DNA of 64,000 nt from the NCBI GenBank assembly GCA_027489035.1, contig JAIYAN010000001.1, positions 145,199-209,198 of the forward strand, in the 5' to 3' direction. The notes beneath the pieces are model-generated. The model made no database searches, was not told the origin of the DNA, and saw only the letters and a list, made by a program, of their open reading frames with translations. The translations under genes and the position numbers were made by a program. Source of the DNA: Chitinophagaceae bacterium (GTDB taxonomy: Bacteria; Bacteroidota; Bacteroidia; Chitinophagales; Chitinophagaceae). Positions 37,640 through 44,973 of this stretch are shown piece by piece; the stretch's first letter is position 1, and each line of letters opens with the position of its first letter.

Positions 37640-38686
37640 TTATTGGTTATTTTTGGGGAATTTAGGCTCAAATTCCCAATTCAAATGTTGAAGTCTATTT
37701 TGCAAATCGTTTAGATTATTTATTAAATCTTCAAAACTTGGTTTCTGTTCTTCATAGATCATCTCTTCCAACATTTTGACGTAATCTGCTTTCCAAAACT
37801 TTACTATTTCTACAAATGGAATTGGGTTCAATGTTTTTGGATTGTGTTGATTGTAATCTACTCCAGTGATTCTTGAAAACTTATATCGATGCGCAACAAT
37901 AGTTTCATACAATTCCTTATTAGCCATAGCCTTTTCGGCAATGCCTGCTTTTGTTAAATGGTAAACATCATACAAATGGCGACTCAATCTATCAACACGC
38001 ATTTTTTCTTGGGGCCGATGAAATTCTTCATGCAACAAAAATAATTTCTCCAAAAATGTACGTTCAGGATTCACAGATGGCACAGTGAATAATGGTGTAA
38101 CAAATTCTCTACCTTCAAAAGTCTCATCAACCAAAGAACCAAAAGTTTGATTTGAAAAAGGTTCGCGAAGCGATCGACAGCCAATTTCAATAAGTAATCT
38201 TGGCTGAATATAATCCGTAGGTTTCGGAATAATATTTTCATAATGCACTTCAATAATTCTTGGATCCTGATCGCTGTCTTCAACTGGTAAAACATTGCAT
38301 TTAATTTCAGCAAATCCATTTTTCTGAAAAGCATTTTGTAGCTCATTAAAGAAAACACCTGCGGTGAAAGCGCCTGCTTTTTTTCGCAATGCAGTTCTTT
38401 TTGATTTTGACCATGTCTTCTCGTATTCAAAAAAATAATCCATATCTATTGCCAAATCAATATCTTCAGAAAATCGATGTATTAATTTAAAAGCTTTGCT
38501 CAGAGAAGTACCACCTTTAAACACCAGATGCTTAGCGATATCCATTTGAAAAATAATTTCCAACGTACGGCTTACCCACCAATCTTTTTCTACGGCAAAT
38601 GGCTTCATACCCATTTTTGCGGCTACAGCCTCAAAAACAGCAATTTTTTCTTCCTTCTCAATATTATAAAAATCAATTTTTGCCAT
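37640..38686 (-). CDS. abiEii: AbiEii-type nucleotidyltransferase toxin
   Basis: 348 residues. LVFKGGTSLSKAF (GGTS at 58-61) and RFSEDIDLAID (75-81) are the two nucleotidyltransferase motifs of the AbiEii/AbiGii toxin family (DUF1814), which in type IV toxin-antitoxin systems transfers nucleotides to tRNA or related targets. Length and order are normal for the family. It overlaps the upstream antitoxin gene by 14 bases, so it is translationally coupled. Unusually, the operon continues into the STAND, MoxR and LRR genes. Confidence 0.9.
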   Translation of the reverse strand: MAKIDFYNIEKEEKIAVFEAVAAKMGMKPFAVEKDWWVSRTLEIIFQMDIAKHLVFKGGTSLSKAFKLIHRFSEDIDLAIDMDYFFEYEKTWSKSKRTALRKKAGAFTAGVFFNELQNAFQKNGFAEIKCNVLPVEDSDQDPRIIEVHYENIIPKPTDYIQPRLLIEIGCRSLREPFSNQTFGSLVDETFEGREFVTPLFTVPSVNPERTFLEKLFLLHEEFHRPQEKMRVDRLSRHLYDVYHLTKAGIAEKAMANKELYETIVAHRYKFSRITGVDYNQHNPKTLNPIPFVEIVKFWKADYVKMLEEMIYEEQKPSFEDLINNLNDLQNRLQHLNWEFEPKFPKNNQ

Positions 38687-39278
38687 TGTTTAATGCCTTT
38701 TTCATTATCTTTTGAATCCATACCGGAGCTAATGCAATATCATTTTTCAAATCATTTTCATCTTCTTTTTTTAGCAATAAAATGATTTTTTTCTCTTCTT
38801 CAACACTCAATTTCCCATTACCAATTTCCTTCAATGCTTGAATGACCAAACGGCTGATTTTTCCATTTGCCATTAAGTTTTTTGGCGTCGTTTTCTTAAA
38901 CTTTATTTTGCGCTTACCTAGTTTTATTTCACGAGGTGAGCCATCCGTAAGAAACACAATATTCATTGGCACTTGGGTACTTAATCCCAAAGCGTTTAAT
39001 GCATAACTACCTGAAGGCACAGTTCTAATACAATCACGTTTTGCTATTGCTTCTGCAATTTCTTCAGCGGCGGGCATCAGCTTTCCTAATAGATTACTTT
39101 CTTTAGGCCTAACATATATCCCCTGTGCTATCCTGGCAATAATGTCTTCTTTTTCTAACCTAAAAAGTGAAATCCTAACAGCCTCAGATGAGCCCAAATC
39201 ACTAAAATCAGCAGGAAACAACAGCGTTCCTTTAGGAAGACTTTCTATTTGATTTAATATTTTTTTTTCTATACTCAT
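38673..39278 (-). CDS. abiEi: AbiEi-type antitoxin/autoregulator (DUF6088-like)
   Basis: 201 residues. An N-terminal winged helix (about 1-60, LPKGTLLFPADFSDLGSSEA, RLEKEDIIARIAQGIYVRP) is followed by the AbiEi/DUF6088 core with VPSGSYALNALGLSTQVP. AbiEi proteins bind inverted repeats upstream of their own operon and repress it, and counteract AbiEii. A perfect inverted repeat overlapping the -7 box lies 8-40 bases upstream, in line with this. ATG at 39278. Confidence 0.88.
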   Translation of the reverse strand: MSIEKKILNQIESLPKGTLLFPADFSDLGSSEAVRISLFRLEKEDIIARIAQGIYVRPKESNLLGKLMPAAEEIAEAIAKRDCIRTVPSGSYALNALGLSTQVPMNIVFLTDGSPREIKLGKRKIKFKKTTPKNLMANGKISRLVIQALKEIGNGKLSVEEEKKIILLLKKEDENDLKNDIALAPVWIQKIMKKALNNGKN

Positions 39279-39285
39279 AATAGCA

Positions 39286-39318
39286 TTTGTAACAAATTTA
39301 GCAATTATTTGTTACAAA
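39286..39318 (-). promoter_or_regulatory. AbiEi operator overlapping operon promoter
   Basis: TTTGTAACAAAT (39286-39297) and ATTTGTTACAAA (39307-39318) form a perfect 12-bp inverted repeat with a 9-base spacer, and each arm is itself nearly palindromic. A perfect -7 box TAAATTTG (minus strand, 39293-39300) lies inside, so a bound regulator would block the promoter. The start codon is 8 bases downstream. The operon it controls could extend to the LRR gene. Confidence 0.85.
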
Positions 39319-39472
39319 AAAAATAACAATGCCCAATAAAATCTTTGATGAAAAAGCAGGTAAAAGATATTAATATTAATTTCTATAAAACTATTAAAAA
39401 AAGACATCATATCGTAACAATCTTATTAATTTCTAAAAACAAAAATCTCCTTTGCCAACGCTTATATCCTCT

Positions 39473-39661
39473 TCACACCTCATCAATTTTATCTGGAGCA
39501 ATATCCGTTTCATCAGAGTCTCCATAATCATATAACCCTACCAGTATAAAAATCAAATACAATACTGAAAAAACAATTTTATTTTGTGCATAACCAAAGA
39601 TGGTTACAAAAAACAAAATGCTTACAATTATGAATAATGCGAGTTTGCTTTTGTTTATCAT
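39473..39661 (-). CDS. Small two-TM protein
   Basis: 62 residues: two TMs (about 7-25 and 29-46), a short turn, then an acidic tail (DSDETDIAPDKIDEV). ATG at 39661. Not recognised. An overlapping 60-codon plus-strand ORF (39345-39527) looks like noise. Confidence 0.55.
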   Translation of the reverse strand: MINKSKLALFIIVSILFFVTIFGYAQNKIVFSVLYLIFILVGLYDYGDSDETDIAPDKIDEV

Positions 39662-39712
39662 AGTTTAATTTTTAAATGGTTAATGTATATTTTCAATTTT
39701 GTGCTTTTAATT

Positions 39713-40390
39713 TTAAAAGAAAACATCTACATAATCCACCAATCTCCCGCCTTCACAATTTTCCATTTCTTGTAAACGCCAATATTTGCGACCAGGCTTA
39801 CATATAAAAATGTAGGTGCCATTTTTTATACATGGCTCTCCATTATTGTTATACGAAACCTTGGTAACAATTTCACCAATGAATTTCATTTGTCCTTTTG
39901 CAACAGGAATGAACACACCATCGATATGTACATAATTGCCTTTTTCATCTTTTTGCGAACCTTTAATGCTGTATTTATTGGCATTTATTTTTTTGATGTT
40001 AACGCTACCAAATTTCTCCCAACTAATCCATTGTAATGAAAAAAAATGCTTGCCAATTCTTGGATGTATAGGGGCATATTGTTTTGGATATTTGTGTTGC
40101 TCATTATATAATCGATTCATTTCTGCATACCGCTTGTCACGAATTTCAATTTCACGTTCTACACTATCCATTATTGGACGAAATGTTTCTTCCATTTCTA
40201 TCTTAAATAAAATAGAATCTTCTTTAGTAGGCAAATGATCATACTTTTTTGTATAACTGTAATAATTTCCATCGGCATCAAAGGTTGGAAAACTCTTTAT
40301 CACAAAACTATCTTTTGCAACATCTAATTCTTGTGCTTTAATAAAAGTTTGACTTAAAATGAGAATTGATAAAAGGAGGATAGATTTCAT
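39713..40390 (-). CDS. Secreted hypothetical protein
   Basis: About 225 residues from the ATG at 40390, which starts directly with a signal peptide (MKSILLLSILILSQTFIKAQ). The track's upstream start adds 17 non-coding-like residues. The mature part has an acidic helix (about 60-100, METFRPIMDSVEREIEIRDKRY-like) and a beta-rich C-terminal domain (YSIKGSQKDEKGNYVHIDGVF, GTYIFICKPGRKYWRL). No family recognised. Probably exported to the periplasm. Confidence 0.7.
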   Translation of the reverse strand: MKSILLLSILILSQTFIKAQELDVAKDSFVIKSFPTFDADGNYYSYTKKYDHLPTKEDSILFKIEMEETFRPIMDSVEREIEIRDKRYAEMNRLYNEQHKYPKQYAPIHPRIGKHFFSLQWISWEKFGSVNIKKINANKYSIKGSQKDEKGNYVHIDGVFIPVAKGQMKFIGEIVTKVSYNNNGEPCIKNGTYIFICKPGRKYWRLQEMENCEGGRLVDYVDVFF

Positions 40391-40568
40391 ATTATTTAGT
40401 TTAAGATTAAGATAGAAAGGAGGATTGTAAGGTATGTACAATTAAAAGTTATCTTTTAAAAATTCAAACCTGTTAACATTTAATTCCTATTAAAATTCGA
40501 AACAAAAGCAGGTGAATTGAGTACTCAATAAATTAAAACCCATTCATTAGAATGTGATTTAAATTTCC

Positions 40569-41156
40569 CTATTGATTAAGTTCATCAAAAATTGATTTCA
40601 TTAAATCATAACAACCTTCATCAAAATTTTCATCCCATATTTTTCCAGCTATAATTATATATAATACTTTACAAAAAATTATTTGAAGTTCTTCATCTGG
40701 ATATTTTTTTCTTCCAATTTGTCTATTATCAAAATCAAGATCTTTAATTAACATAAATGCGTTGGCATAAATATCTGCTACCTCATCAAAACCATAATCA
40801 AGTTCTTCATAATTTGAATAATTCTCCAGGTTTTTTCTTCCTATTTCATTTACTTTTTTTAAACACGCTCTATAATTTTGATTGTAATATTTTGTTGCAT
40901 CTCCATCATTTAAATCATCAATCAATAGTATAACAGCAAAATCTCGAAATAGAGATCCTATGGTTCTTTCGCACCAAAAACTATATTTACAAAATTGCTC
41001 CAGTAAAATTGTAATTTTTCTTTCAACATCAAGATCCAATTCCTTATTTATTGAATCAATGTAAATATCAATAATCTCAGATTGATCATTTTCCGCTAAG
41101 CATTCAAAAATAGTTTTGTGCAATAATCCTTCGCTTAATTGTGCTTTTGTAATCAT
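40569..41156 (-). CDS. Hypothetical helical protein
   Basis: 195 residues, mostly acidic amphipathic helices (EQFCKYSFWCERTIGSLFRDFAVILLIDDLND). No signal peptide, TM or known motif. ATG at 41156. It has its own copy of the shared operator/promoter motif about 60-90 bases upstream (41214-41248, minus), so it is predicted to belong to the WYL-linked regulon. Function unknown. Confidence 0.65.
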   Translation of the reverse strand: MITKAQLSEGLLHKTIFECLAENDQSEIIDIYIDSINKELDLDVERKITILLEQFCKYSFWCERTIGSLFRDFAVILLIDDLNDGDATKYYNQNYRACLKKVNEIGRKNLENYSNYEELDYGFDEVADIYANAFMLIKDLDFDNRQIGRKKYPDEELQIIFCKVLYIIIAGKIWDENFDEGCYDLMKSIFDELNQ

Positions 41157-41213
41157 AATAATTGATTTTTAAGTTTAAAATTGGAAAAAATAAAGAGATA
41201 AATAGTAGAAGCT

Positions 41214-41248
41214 TCAAATTAAGAGTCCTGCTTGTAATCTATCTACAA
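41214..41248 (-). promoter_or_regulatory. Shared operator-promoter, copy A
   Basis: Minus strand: TTGTAG-ATAGA-TTACAA (41232-41248). The -7-like TTAATTTG lies 23 bases after TTG. It precedes the 195-aa gene. One palindrome mismatch. Confidence 0.6.
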
Positions 41249-41311
41249 TCAGAAATTGATTCAGAATTATTTTCTGTAAAAAAGCAATAACACCATAATA
41301 TTTATTCTTGA

Positions 41312-41346
41312 ATGTAAATAGATTACAACCTACAATTGCATATTTG
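41312..41346 (+). promoter_or_regulatory. Shared operator-promoter, copy B (NADAR gene)
   Basis: ATGTAA-ATAGA-TTACAA (41312-41328), then 24 bases from the first-half G to CATATTTG (41339-41346), a -7 box with one mismatch. It lies 22 bases before the NADAR ATG. Confidence 0.7.
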
Positions 41347-41367
41347 ACATTCATCAAAACCTAAAAA

Positions 41368-41967
41368 ATGTCAACAGAAAAATTTAAAACATTTAATTTA
41401 AATGAAGTAATCTCATTTTACAAAGTAGATGAACCTTTTGGTGCATTATCCAATATGTCTGGGAAGTATTTTCATTTACATGTAAATGATTATTTAATTA
41501 GAAGTAGTGAAGCTTTATATCAAAGTTTACGGTTTACCTCACACCCCGAAATTCAAAAAGAAGTTATACTCAACAAAAGTCCAAAAGGTTCGAAAATGAT
41601 TGCGAAAAAATACAGGGCTCAATATACGAGAGCAGATTTTGATGAGATAAAATTGGAGATTATGTTTTGGTGTTTGAAAGTGAAATTATGTGCGCATCCA
41701 CTTGCTTTTGGTTCATTATTAGAAAAAACGGGTGATAAAGAAATTGTAGAAATCAGCAATAGTGATCGTTTTTGGGGATGTGTGCGTGAAAAAGGAAATG
41801 ACAATATTGTAATTGGAGAAAATAATTTGGGTGAATTGTTGATGAAACTCAGACAATATTACAGAGATAATAAAGGCAAAATGACTTTATTAAAAGTAGC
41901 TCCTTTGGATGTTGTTGATTTTAATTTATTGGGTGAGCAAATAAGGGAAGTGAGAAATGTAGGATAG
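41368..41967 (+). CDS. NADAR family protein (YbiA-like)
   Basis: 199 residues. FYKVDEPFGALSNMS (about 17-31), the SSEALYQSLRF helix, PKGSKMIAKKYR and TGDKEIVEISNSDRFWG are the conserved landmarks of the NADAR (DUF1768) family. Members act on ADP-ribose-type or related N-glycosidic bonds (YbiA/RibX cleave riboflavin intermediates; others remove ADP-ribose from guanine). It lies near an ADP-ribosylglycohydrolase and under the shared operator, so an ADP-ribosylation repair or NAD-signalling role is plausible (inference). A terminator hairpin covers the stop codon. Confidence 0.88.
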   Translation: MSTEKFKTFNLNEVISFYKVDEPFGALSNMSGKYFHLHVNDYLIRSSEALYQSLRFTSHPEIQKEVILNKSPKGSKMIAKKYRAQYTRADFDEIKLEIMFWCLKVKLCAHPLAFGSLLEKTGDKEIVEISNSDRFWGCVREKGNDNIVIGENNLGELLMKLRQYYRDNKGKMTLLKVAPLDVVDFNLLGEQIREVRNVG

Positions 41968-41981
41968 ATCTACATTTCTCA
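41951..41981. terminator. Bidirectional hairpin between NADAR and WYL genes
   Basis: Perfect 12-bp stem TGAGAAATGTAG / CTACATTTCTCA with a 7-base loop that contains part of the NADAR stop region. It sits between two converging genes. The T run is weak, so a Rho-independent role is likely but not certain. Confidence 0.7.
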
Positions 41982-42003
41982 TAAACATTTTAAATAAATC
42001 CCA

Positions 42004-42999
42004 TCACTTATACAACCCCACCAACCCCTCTGCCCTATTCTTCACTCGATCAATCAATTCTTGTGGAGCAAGCACTTTTACTTTTTCAGCATAACTTAAA
42101 ATAGTGCCTTCTAATTCTGGTGTTAAATAACATTCAATTTCGAGATGTAAGAAATCTTCATTATGTCCCAGTATTTTTTGAGTAGAATGCAATGGCTTGG
42201 TAAGCATATAACCAGATAAAGATTTATCAAATAACAATTCTACTTTAAAAGGCTTAGAATCGCTGTAAACCGTAGCTCCAAAACCGTATTTGAAAAAATC
42301 CTTTGCATCAAAATCTGCAGAGCGATATCCGCCTTTCATAAGCTCCATGTTTACAACTCTATCTAACGCTAAAGTAGTAATGGCTTCCGACTTTTCCGAA
42401 TAACCTGTGATGTACCAACGATTGCGGTATTCCCTGATAATGTACGCACTAAAAATATGTTGTTTCGTTTCATCACTATTAAACTTCTTGTAATCAACAT
42501 GAAGTGGCAATTTATTGATGATGCTTTCATAAGCCATTTCTATCCAGCGTAAACCTGTATCCGAAATGGGTTGTTCTACTTCAATGATTTGTCGGTTCTC
42601 ATAACCTGGAATTTGAGAAATTCTAAATCCACTTATGAGTTTATCGATAACCGATTCAAACTGATTGAAATATCCACTGTATTTAATTTGTTTAAGTATA
42701 GAGGATGACATATCCAACACTCGAATTTCATCATGTGTAAGTGGAAAACTATTTATGGAAAAATCTTCTTCTGTATAATAATAACCTCCATGAACTTTGT
42801 GGTTTTCTATCGGGGCATTATAAATATCTTTCATTGCCCTGATGTCTTTATTGATTTGAGAATCCGAAAGAGATTCCAATCCAGCACCTTCCATAATCAT
42901 TTCTTTGAGCATTTGTAAGGTTGGGTATTTGCGCATTGAATTTCTCAAACATCCATCAATGATTCTATAGCGGAAAGCAGCATTTTTATTTACGGGCAT
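42004..42999 (-). CDS. WYL-domain transcriptional regulator
   Basis: 331 residues. An N-terminal winged helix (about 1-65, KYPTLQMLKEMI, DSQINKDIRAMKDIY, the DeoR/YafY type) is followed by a central WYL domain (about 150-230, YRNRWYITGYSEKSEAITTLALDRV) and a C-terminal WCX-like extension (about 240-330). WYL regulators often repress defence operons and respond to nucleic-acid ligands. Its gene lies amid at least nine promoters carrying TTGTAA-N5-TTACAA, one of them (43104-43138) in its own divergent upstream region, so it is the best candidate for the cognate regulator (inference). ATG at 42999. Confidence 0.88.
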   Translation of the reverse strand: MPVNKNAAFRYRIIDGCLRNSMRKYPTLQMLKEMIMEGAGLESLSDSQINKDIRAMKDIYNAPIENHKVHGGYYYTEEDFSINSFPLTHDEIRVLDMSSSILKQIKYSGYFNQFESVIDKLISGFRISQIPGYENRQIIEVEQPISDTGLRWIEMAYESIINKLPLHVDYKKFNSDETKQHIFSAYIIREYRNRWYITGYSEKSEAITTLALDRVVNMELMKGGYRSADFDAKDFFKYGFGATVYSDSKPFKVELLFDKSLSGYMLTKPLHSTQKILGHNEDFLHLEIECYLTPELEGTILSYAEKVKVLAPQELIDRVKNRAEGLVGLYK

Positions 43000-43103
43000 A
43001 TCGTATGTTTTTAATTTGGATTAAGCAATATATTAATTTTTGTTTATAAAATTTACAAGTAAAAAAATGAATTGTATTTATTTTAAGAAATAACTTTTTA
43101 TAA

Positions 43104-43138
43104 TTGTAAAAAGATTACAATCGCTGTTTTTATATTTA
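43104..43138 (+). promoter_or_regulatory. Shared operator-promoter, copy C
   Basis: Perfect palindrome TTGTAA-AAAGA-TTACAA (43104-43120), then 24 bases from the first G to TATATTTA (43131-43138). It lies 42 bases before the first small membrane gene and about 105 bases upstream of the divergent WYL gene. Confidence 0.8.
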
Positions 43139-43180
43139 ATTGTCGAATAATTCTATACTTCACCTTTAAATCTAAATGCC

Positions 43181-43402
43181 ATGTATATCAGAAATTTAGT
43201 TCGATTTAGAAGAATGAGATCCATTTTATTGGGGTTAATCATCATTAACATCATTACCCGATTTGTTGTTGATATAAATTTCAACGACAACTTTTCTTTA
43301 ATCAGTTATTTATTGGTGAGCATTATTTGGATAGATTTTGTAAGGGTATTATCTGAAGAATATGTTCAATTTATAGATGATGAAATTCGAAAAGAATCCT
43401 AA
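43181..43402 (+). CDS. Small two-TM membrane protein, paralogue 1
   Basis: 73 residues: basic N-terminus (MYIRNLVRFRRMR), two TMs (about 14-32 and 38-56), then an acidic tail. The second half (YLLVSIIWIDFVRVLSEEY) matches the next gene (YILLNILWIDFLRVSTKK), so the two are tandem paralogues. No family recognised. Controlled by operator copy C. Small toxic membrane proteins are common effectors in defence loci, but there is no direct evidence for that here. Confidence 0.7.
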   Translation: MYIRNLVRFRRMRSILLGLIIINIITRFVVDINFNDNFSLISYLLVSIIWIDFVRVLSEEYVQFIDDEIRKES

Positions 43403-43422
43403 CCAATTAAATCCTATTTATT

Positions 43423-43626
43423 ATGAAAAGATTCATAGAAAGCAGATTGCTATTTTTGTTTGGTGGCATGATTTACCTCAACATATTTTTCAGCTTTTTG
43501 AAAGTCAATACACATGACGACAACTGGTTGATGATTTATTATATTTTATTGAATATCCTTTGGATAGATTTTTTAAGGGTGAGTACTAAAAAAGTTATAA
43601 AAGAAGTTATGGAAGAAACCAAATAA
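43423..43626 (+). CDS. Small two-TM membrane protein, paralogue 2
   Basis: 67 residues: two TMs (about 7-25 and 34-52) with the shared ILWIDFLRVS motif, and a charged tail (KKVIKEVMEETK). It starts 21 bases after paralogue 1, is cotranscribed with it and is followed by a strong terminator. Function unknown. Confidence 0.7.
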   Translation: MKRFIESRLLFLFGGMIYLNIFFSFLKVNTHDDNWLMIYYILLNILWIDFLRVSTKKVIKEVMEETK

Positions 43627-43630
43627 AATC

Positions 43631-43668
43631 CCTGGCTTGGACAATATTGCCAAGCCAGGAAAACTTTT
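43631..43668 (+). terminator. Strong rho-independent terminator
   Basis: Perfect 10-bp GC-rich stem CCTGGCTTGG / CCAAGCCAGG, 9-base loop, followed by AAAACTTTTTAT. It lies 5 bases after the stop of the small-membrane-protein pair. Confidence 0.9.
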
Positions 43669-43773
43669 TATACCGAATGGATATCTGTACTGGTCCAATA
43701 AAATTGTCCCAAACAGCTATCACAACGGCATTATACAAGAAAATTTTAGACTAATTTATAATTCAAGTTGGTA

Positions 43774-44160
43774 TCATTTAGCATTCAACATAACATAAAC
43801 AAAAGCCTCCTCAAAACGCACAACCCTGTTGTCTAGTGTGTACTTTTCTAAAATAAGTGAGCATCTATTTCTGAATTCCGAATCCATTGGAAGATATTCA
43901 AACCTTGATTTTTCTTCTCCTTTGTATTTTATTTCATCAAACCAATACCGCATTACAAATTCCCGTTTCCTTTTTGATGAATCAATTACAAATGCTTCGG
44001 TAACATCATAAGACATGATTAATTCAATTTTTTTAACTACTTTTTTCGATTCTTTTTCACCAGCACTCCCCTTTTCGATTTCTTTACTTTTTGCTTTAAT
44101 TACTTTTTTTACTTCAATTGATGTTGCATTTTCAATTGCTTTTGTTTTCATTTTTACCAT
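43774..44160 (-). CDS. Hypothetical basic protein
   Basis: 128 residues. A Lys/Glu-rich unstructured N-terminus (about 1-45) precedes a small alpha/beta domain (IELIMSYDVTEAFVIDSSKRKREF, RYWFDEIKYKGEEKS). The first 50 residues could bind nucleic acid or simply be a linker. ATG at 44160. The nearest upstream regulatory site is copy D (44395-44429), about 235 bases away, or a closer TTTG-18-TAAGTTCT pair. No family recognised. Confidence 0.55.
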   Translation of the reverse strand: MVKMKTKAIENATSIEVKKVIKAKSKEIEKGSAGEKESKKVVKKIELIMSYDVTEAFVIDSSKRKREFVMRYWFDEIKYKGEEKSRFEYLPMDSEFRNRCSLILEKYTLDNRVVRFEEAFVYVMLNAK

Positions 44161-44394
44161 AGTTTAAATTTTAATTTTTTAAATAATTAACAATAAAAAT
44201 TCAGCTAAGAACTTAATTACATTACCAATATGTCAAAGAACTAATTGCTATATCGATATATTAGATATCAATATTTAATTTCAGAATCGGCATTTGAAAA
44301 CATACTTCTCCTGATACAACTTTTTTTGTTGTTAAGCGATAAATGATTAATGAATGGGAATTAGAAGACGAGGTTGAAATTGAAATTCATGAAG

Positions 44395-44429
44395 CGAATA
44401 TAGAAATGCTGATTGTAATGTATTTACAA
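44395..44429 (-). promoter_or_regulatory. Shared operator-promoter, copy D
   Basis: Perfect palindrome TTGTAA-N5-TTACAA (44413-44429). On the minus strand the 24-base spacing leads to TATATTCG (44395-44402), one mismatch from TAnnTTTG. It points at the 128-aa gene but with a long leader. The rest of the 44161-44571 gap shows only a 29-codon plus ORF (44343-44432) and the G/T-rich tract. Confidence 0.7.
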
Positions 44430-44442
44430 TGAAGAAATAAAT

Positions 44443-44494
44443 TTATTGTTTATTGTTTATTGTTTGGGGTTTGTTGTTTGGGGTTTGGGGTTGG
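44443..44494. repeat. G/T-rich telomere-like tract, second copy
   Basis: TTATTGTTTATTGTTTATTG followed by TTTGGGGTTTGTTGTTTGGGGTTTGGGG. It is similar in order and composition to 25674-25720. Three GGGG runs plus GG; a G-quadruplex is possible. A TATCCAGTATCCAG short repeat follows at about 44516-44533. Confidence 0.7.
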
Positions 44495-44571
44495 AATGAA
44501 ATACTATCTGGCATCCTTTATCCAGTATCCAGAATCTTACAAAAATGAAAAAGCTGACCTTTTTATTTCAC

Positions 44572-44973
44572 TCAATTCTGATATACCCCCAACCAATCTC
44601 TATACAAATAATAATAATTCGGGTAAGTTGTGAAAAATAATTGCTTAGATAAAGTACCTGATATTTGAGAAACGATATAATTGTATATCTCCGAAACTTG
44701 TTCGTTTGTAATTTCATTATTCTCCGTATCGGTTACGAAAACATTATCCCCATCAAATGCCATATCTATCAATGCTATTTCATCTCTGAAAAAAGCATCT
44801 ATCATTTCTTGAGTCGTATTGATCACAAAATACTCGGATTTGAATTTCAATATCAATACCATTTTAAGGTGGCCTATTTTTTTATACAAACCAAGTTGCA
44901 TATTGCCATCATTATCCATTAACAAATATCCGAGCGGACCTACTGCCTCATAATTTTTGAATGTAATTTTCAT
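44572..44973 (-). CDS. Hypothetical protein downstream of ADP-ribosylglycohydrolase
   Basis: 133 residues, a single small alpha/beta domain (YLLMDNDGNMQLGLYKK, MVLILKFKSEYFVINTTQEMI) that looks like the SMI1/KNR4 or immunity-type folds only in general composition; I would not assign it. It overlaps the ADP-ribosylglycohydrolase gene by 26 bases, so the two are coupled. Confidence 0.6.
   Translation of the reverse strand: MKITFKNYEAVGPLGYLLMDNDGNMQLGLYKKIGHLKMVLILKFKSEYFVINTTQEMIDAFFRDEIALIDMAFDGDNVFVTDTENNEITNEQVSEIYNYIVSQISGTLSKQLFFTTYPNYYYLYRDWLGVYQN

Noticed and set aside
39345-39527. 60-codon plus-strand ORF after the AbiEi operator
   Set aside because: Overlaps the small two-TM gene on the other strand and shows no protein-like pattern or promoter.
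44343-44432. 29-codon ORF MINEWELEDEVEIEIHEANIE...
   Set aside because: Too short to support and its end overlaps operator copy D; could be a remnant or tiny protein, but nothing decides it.
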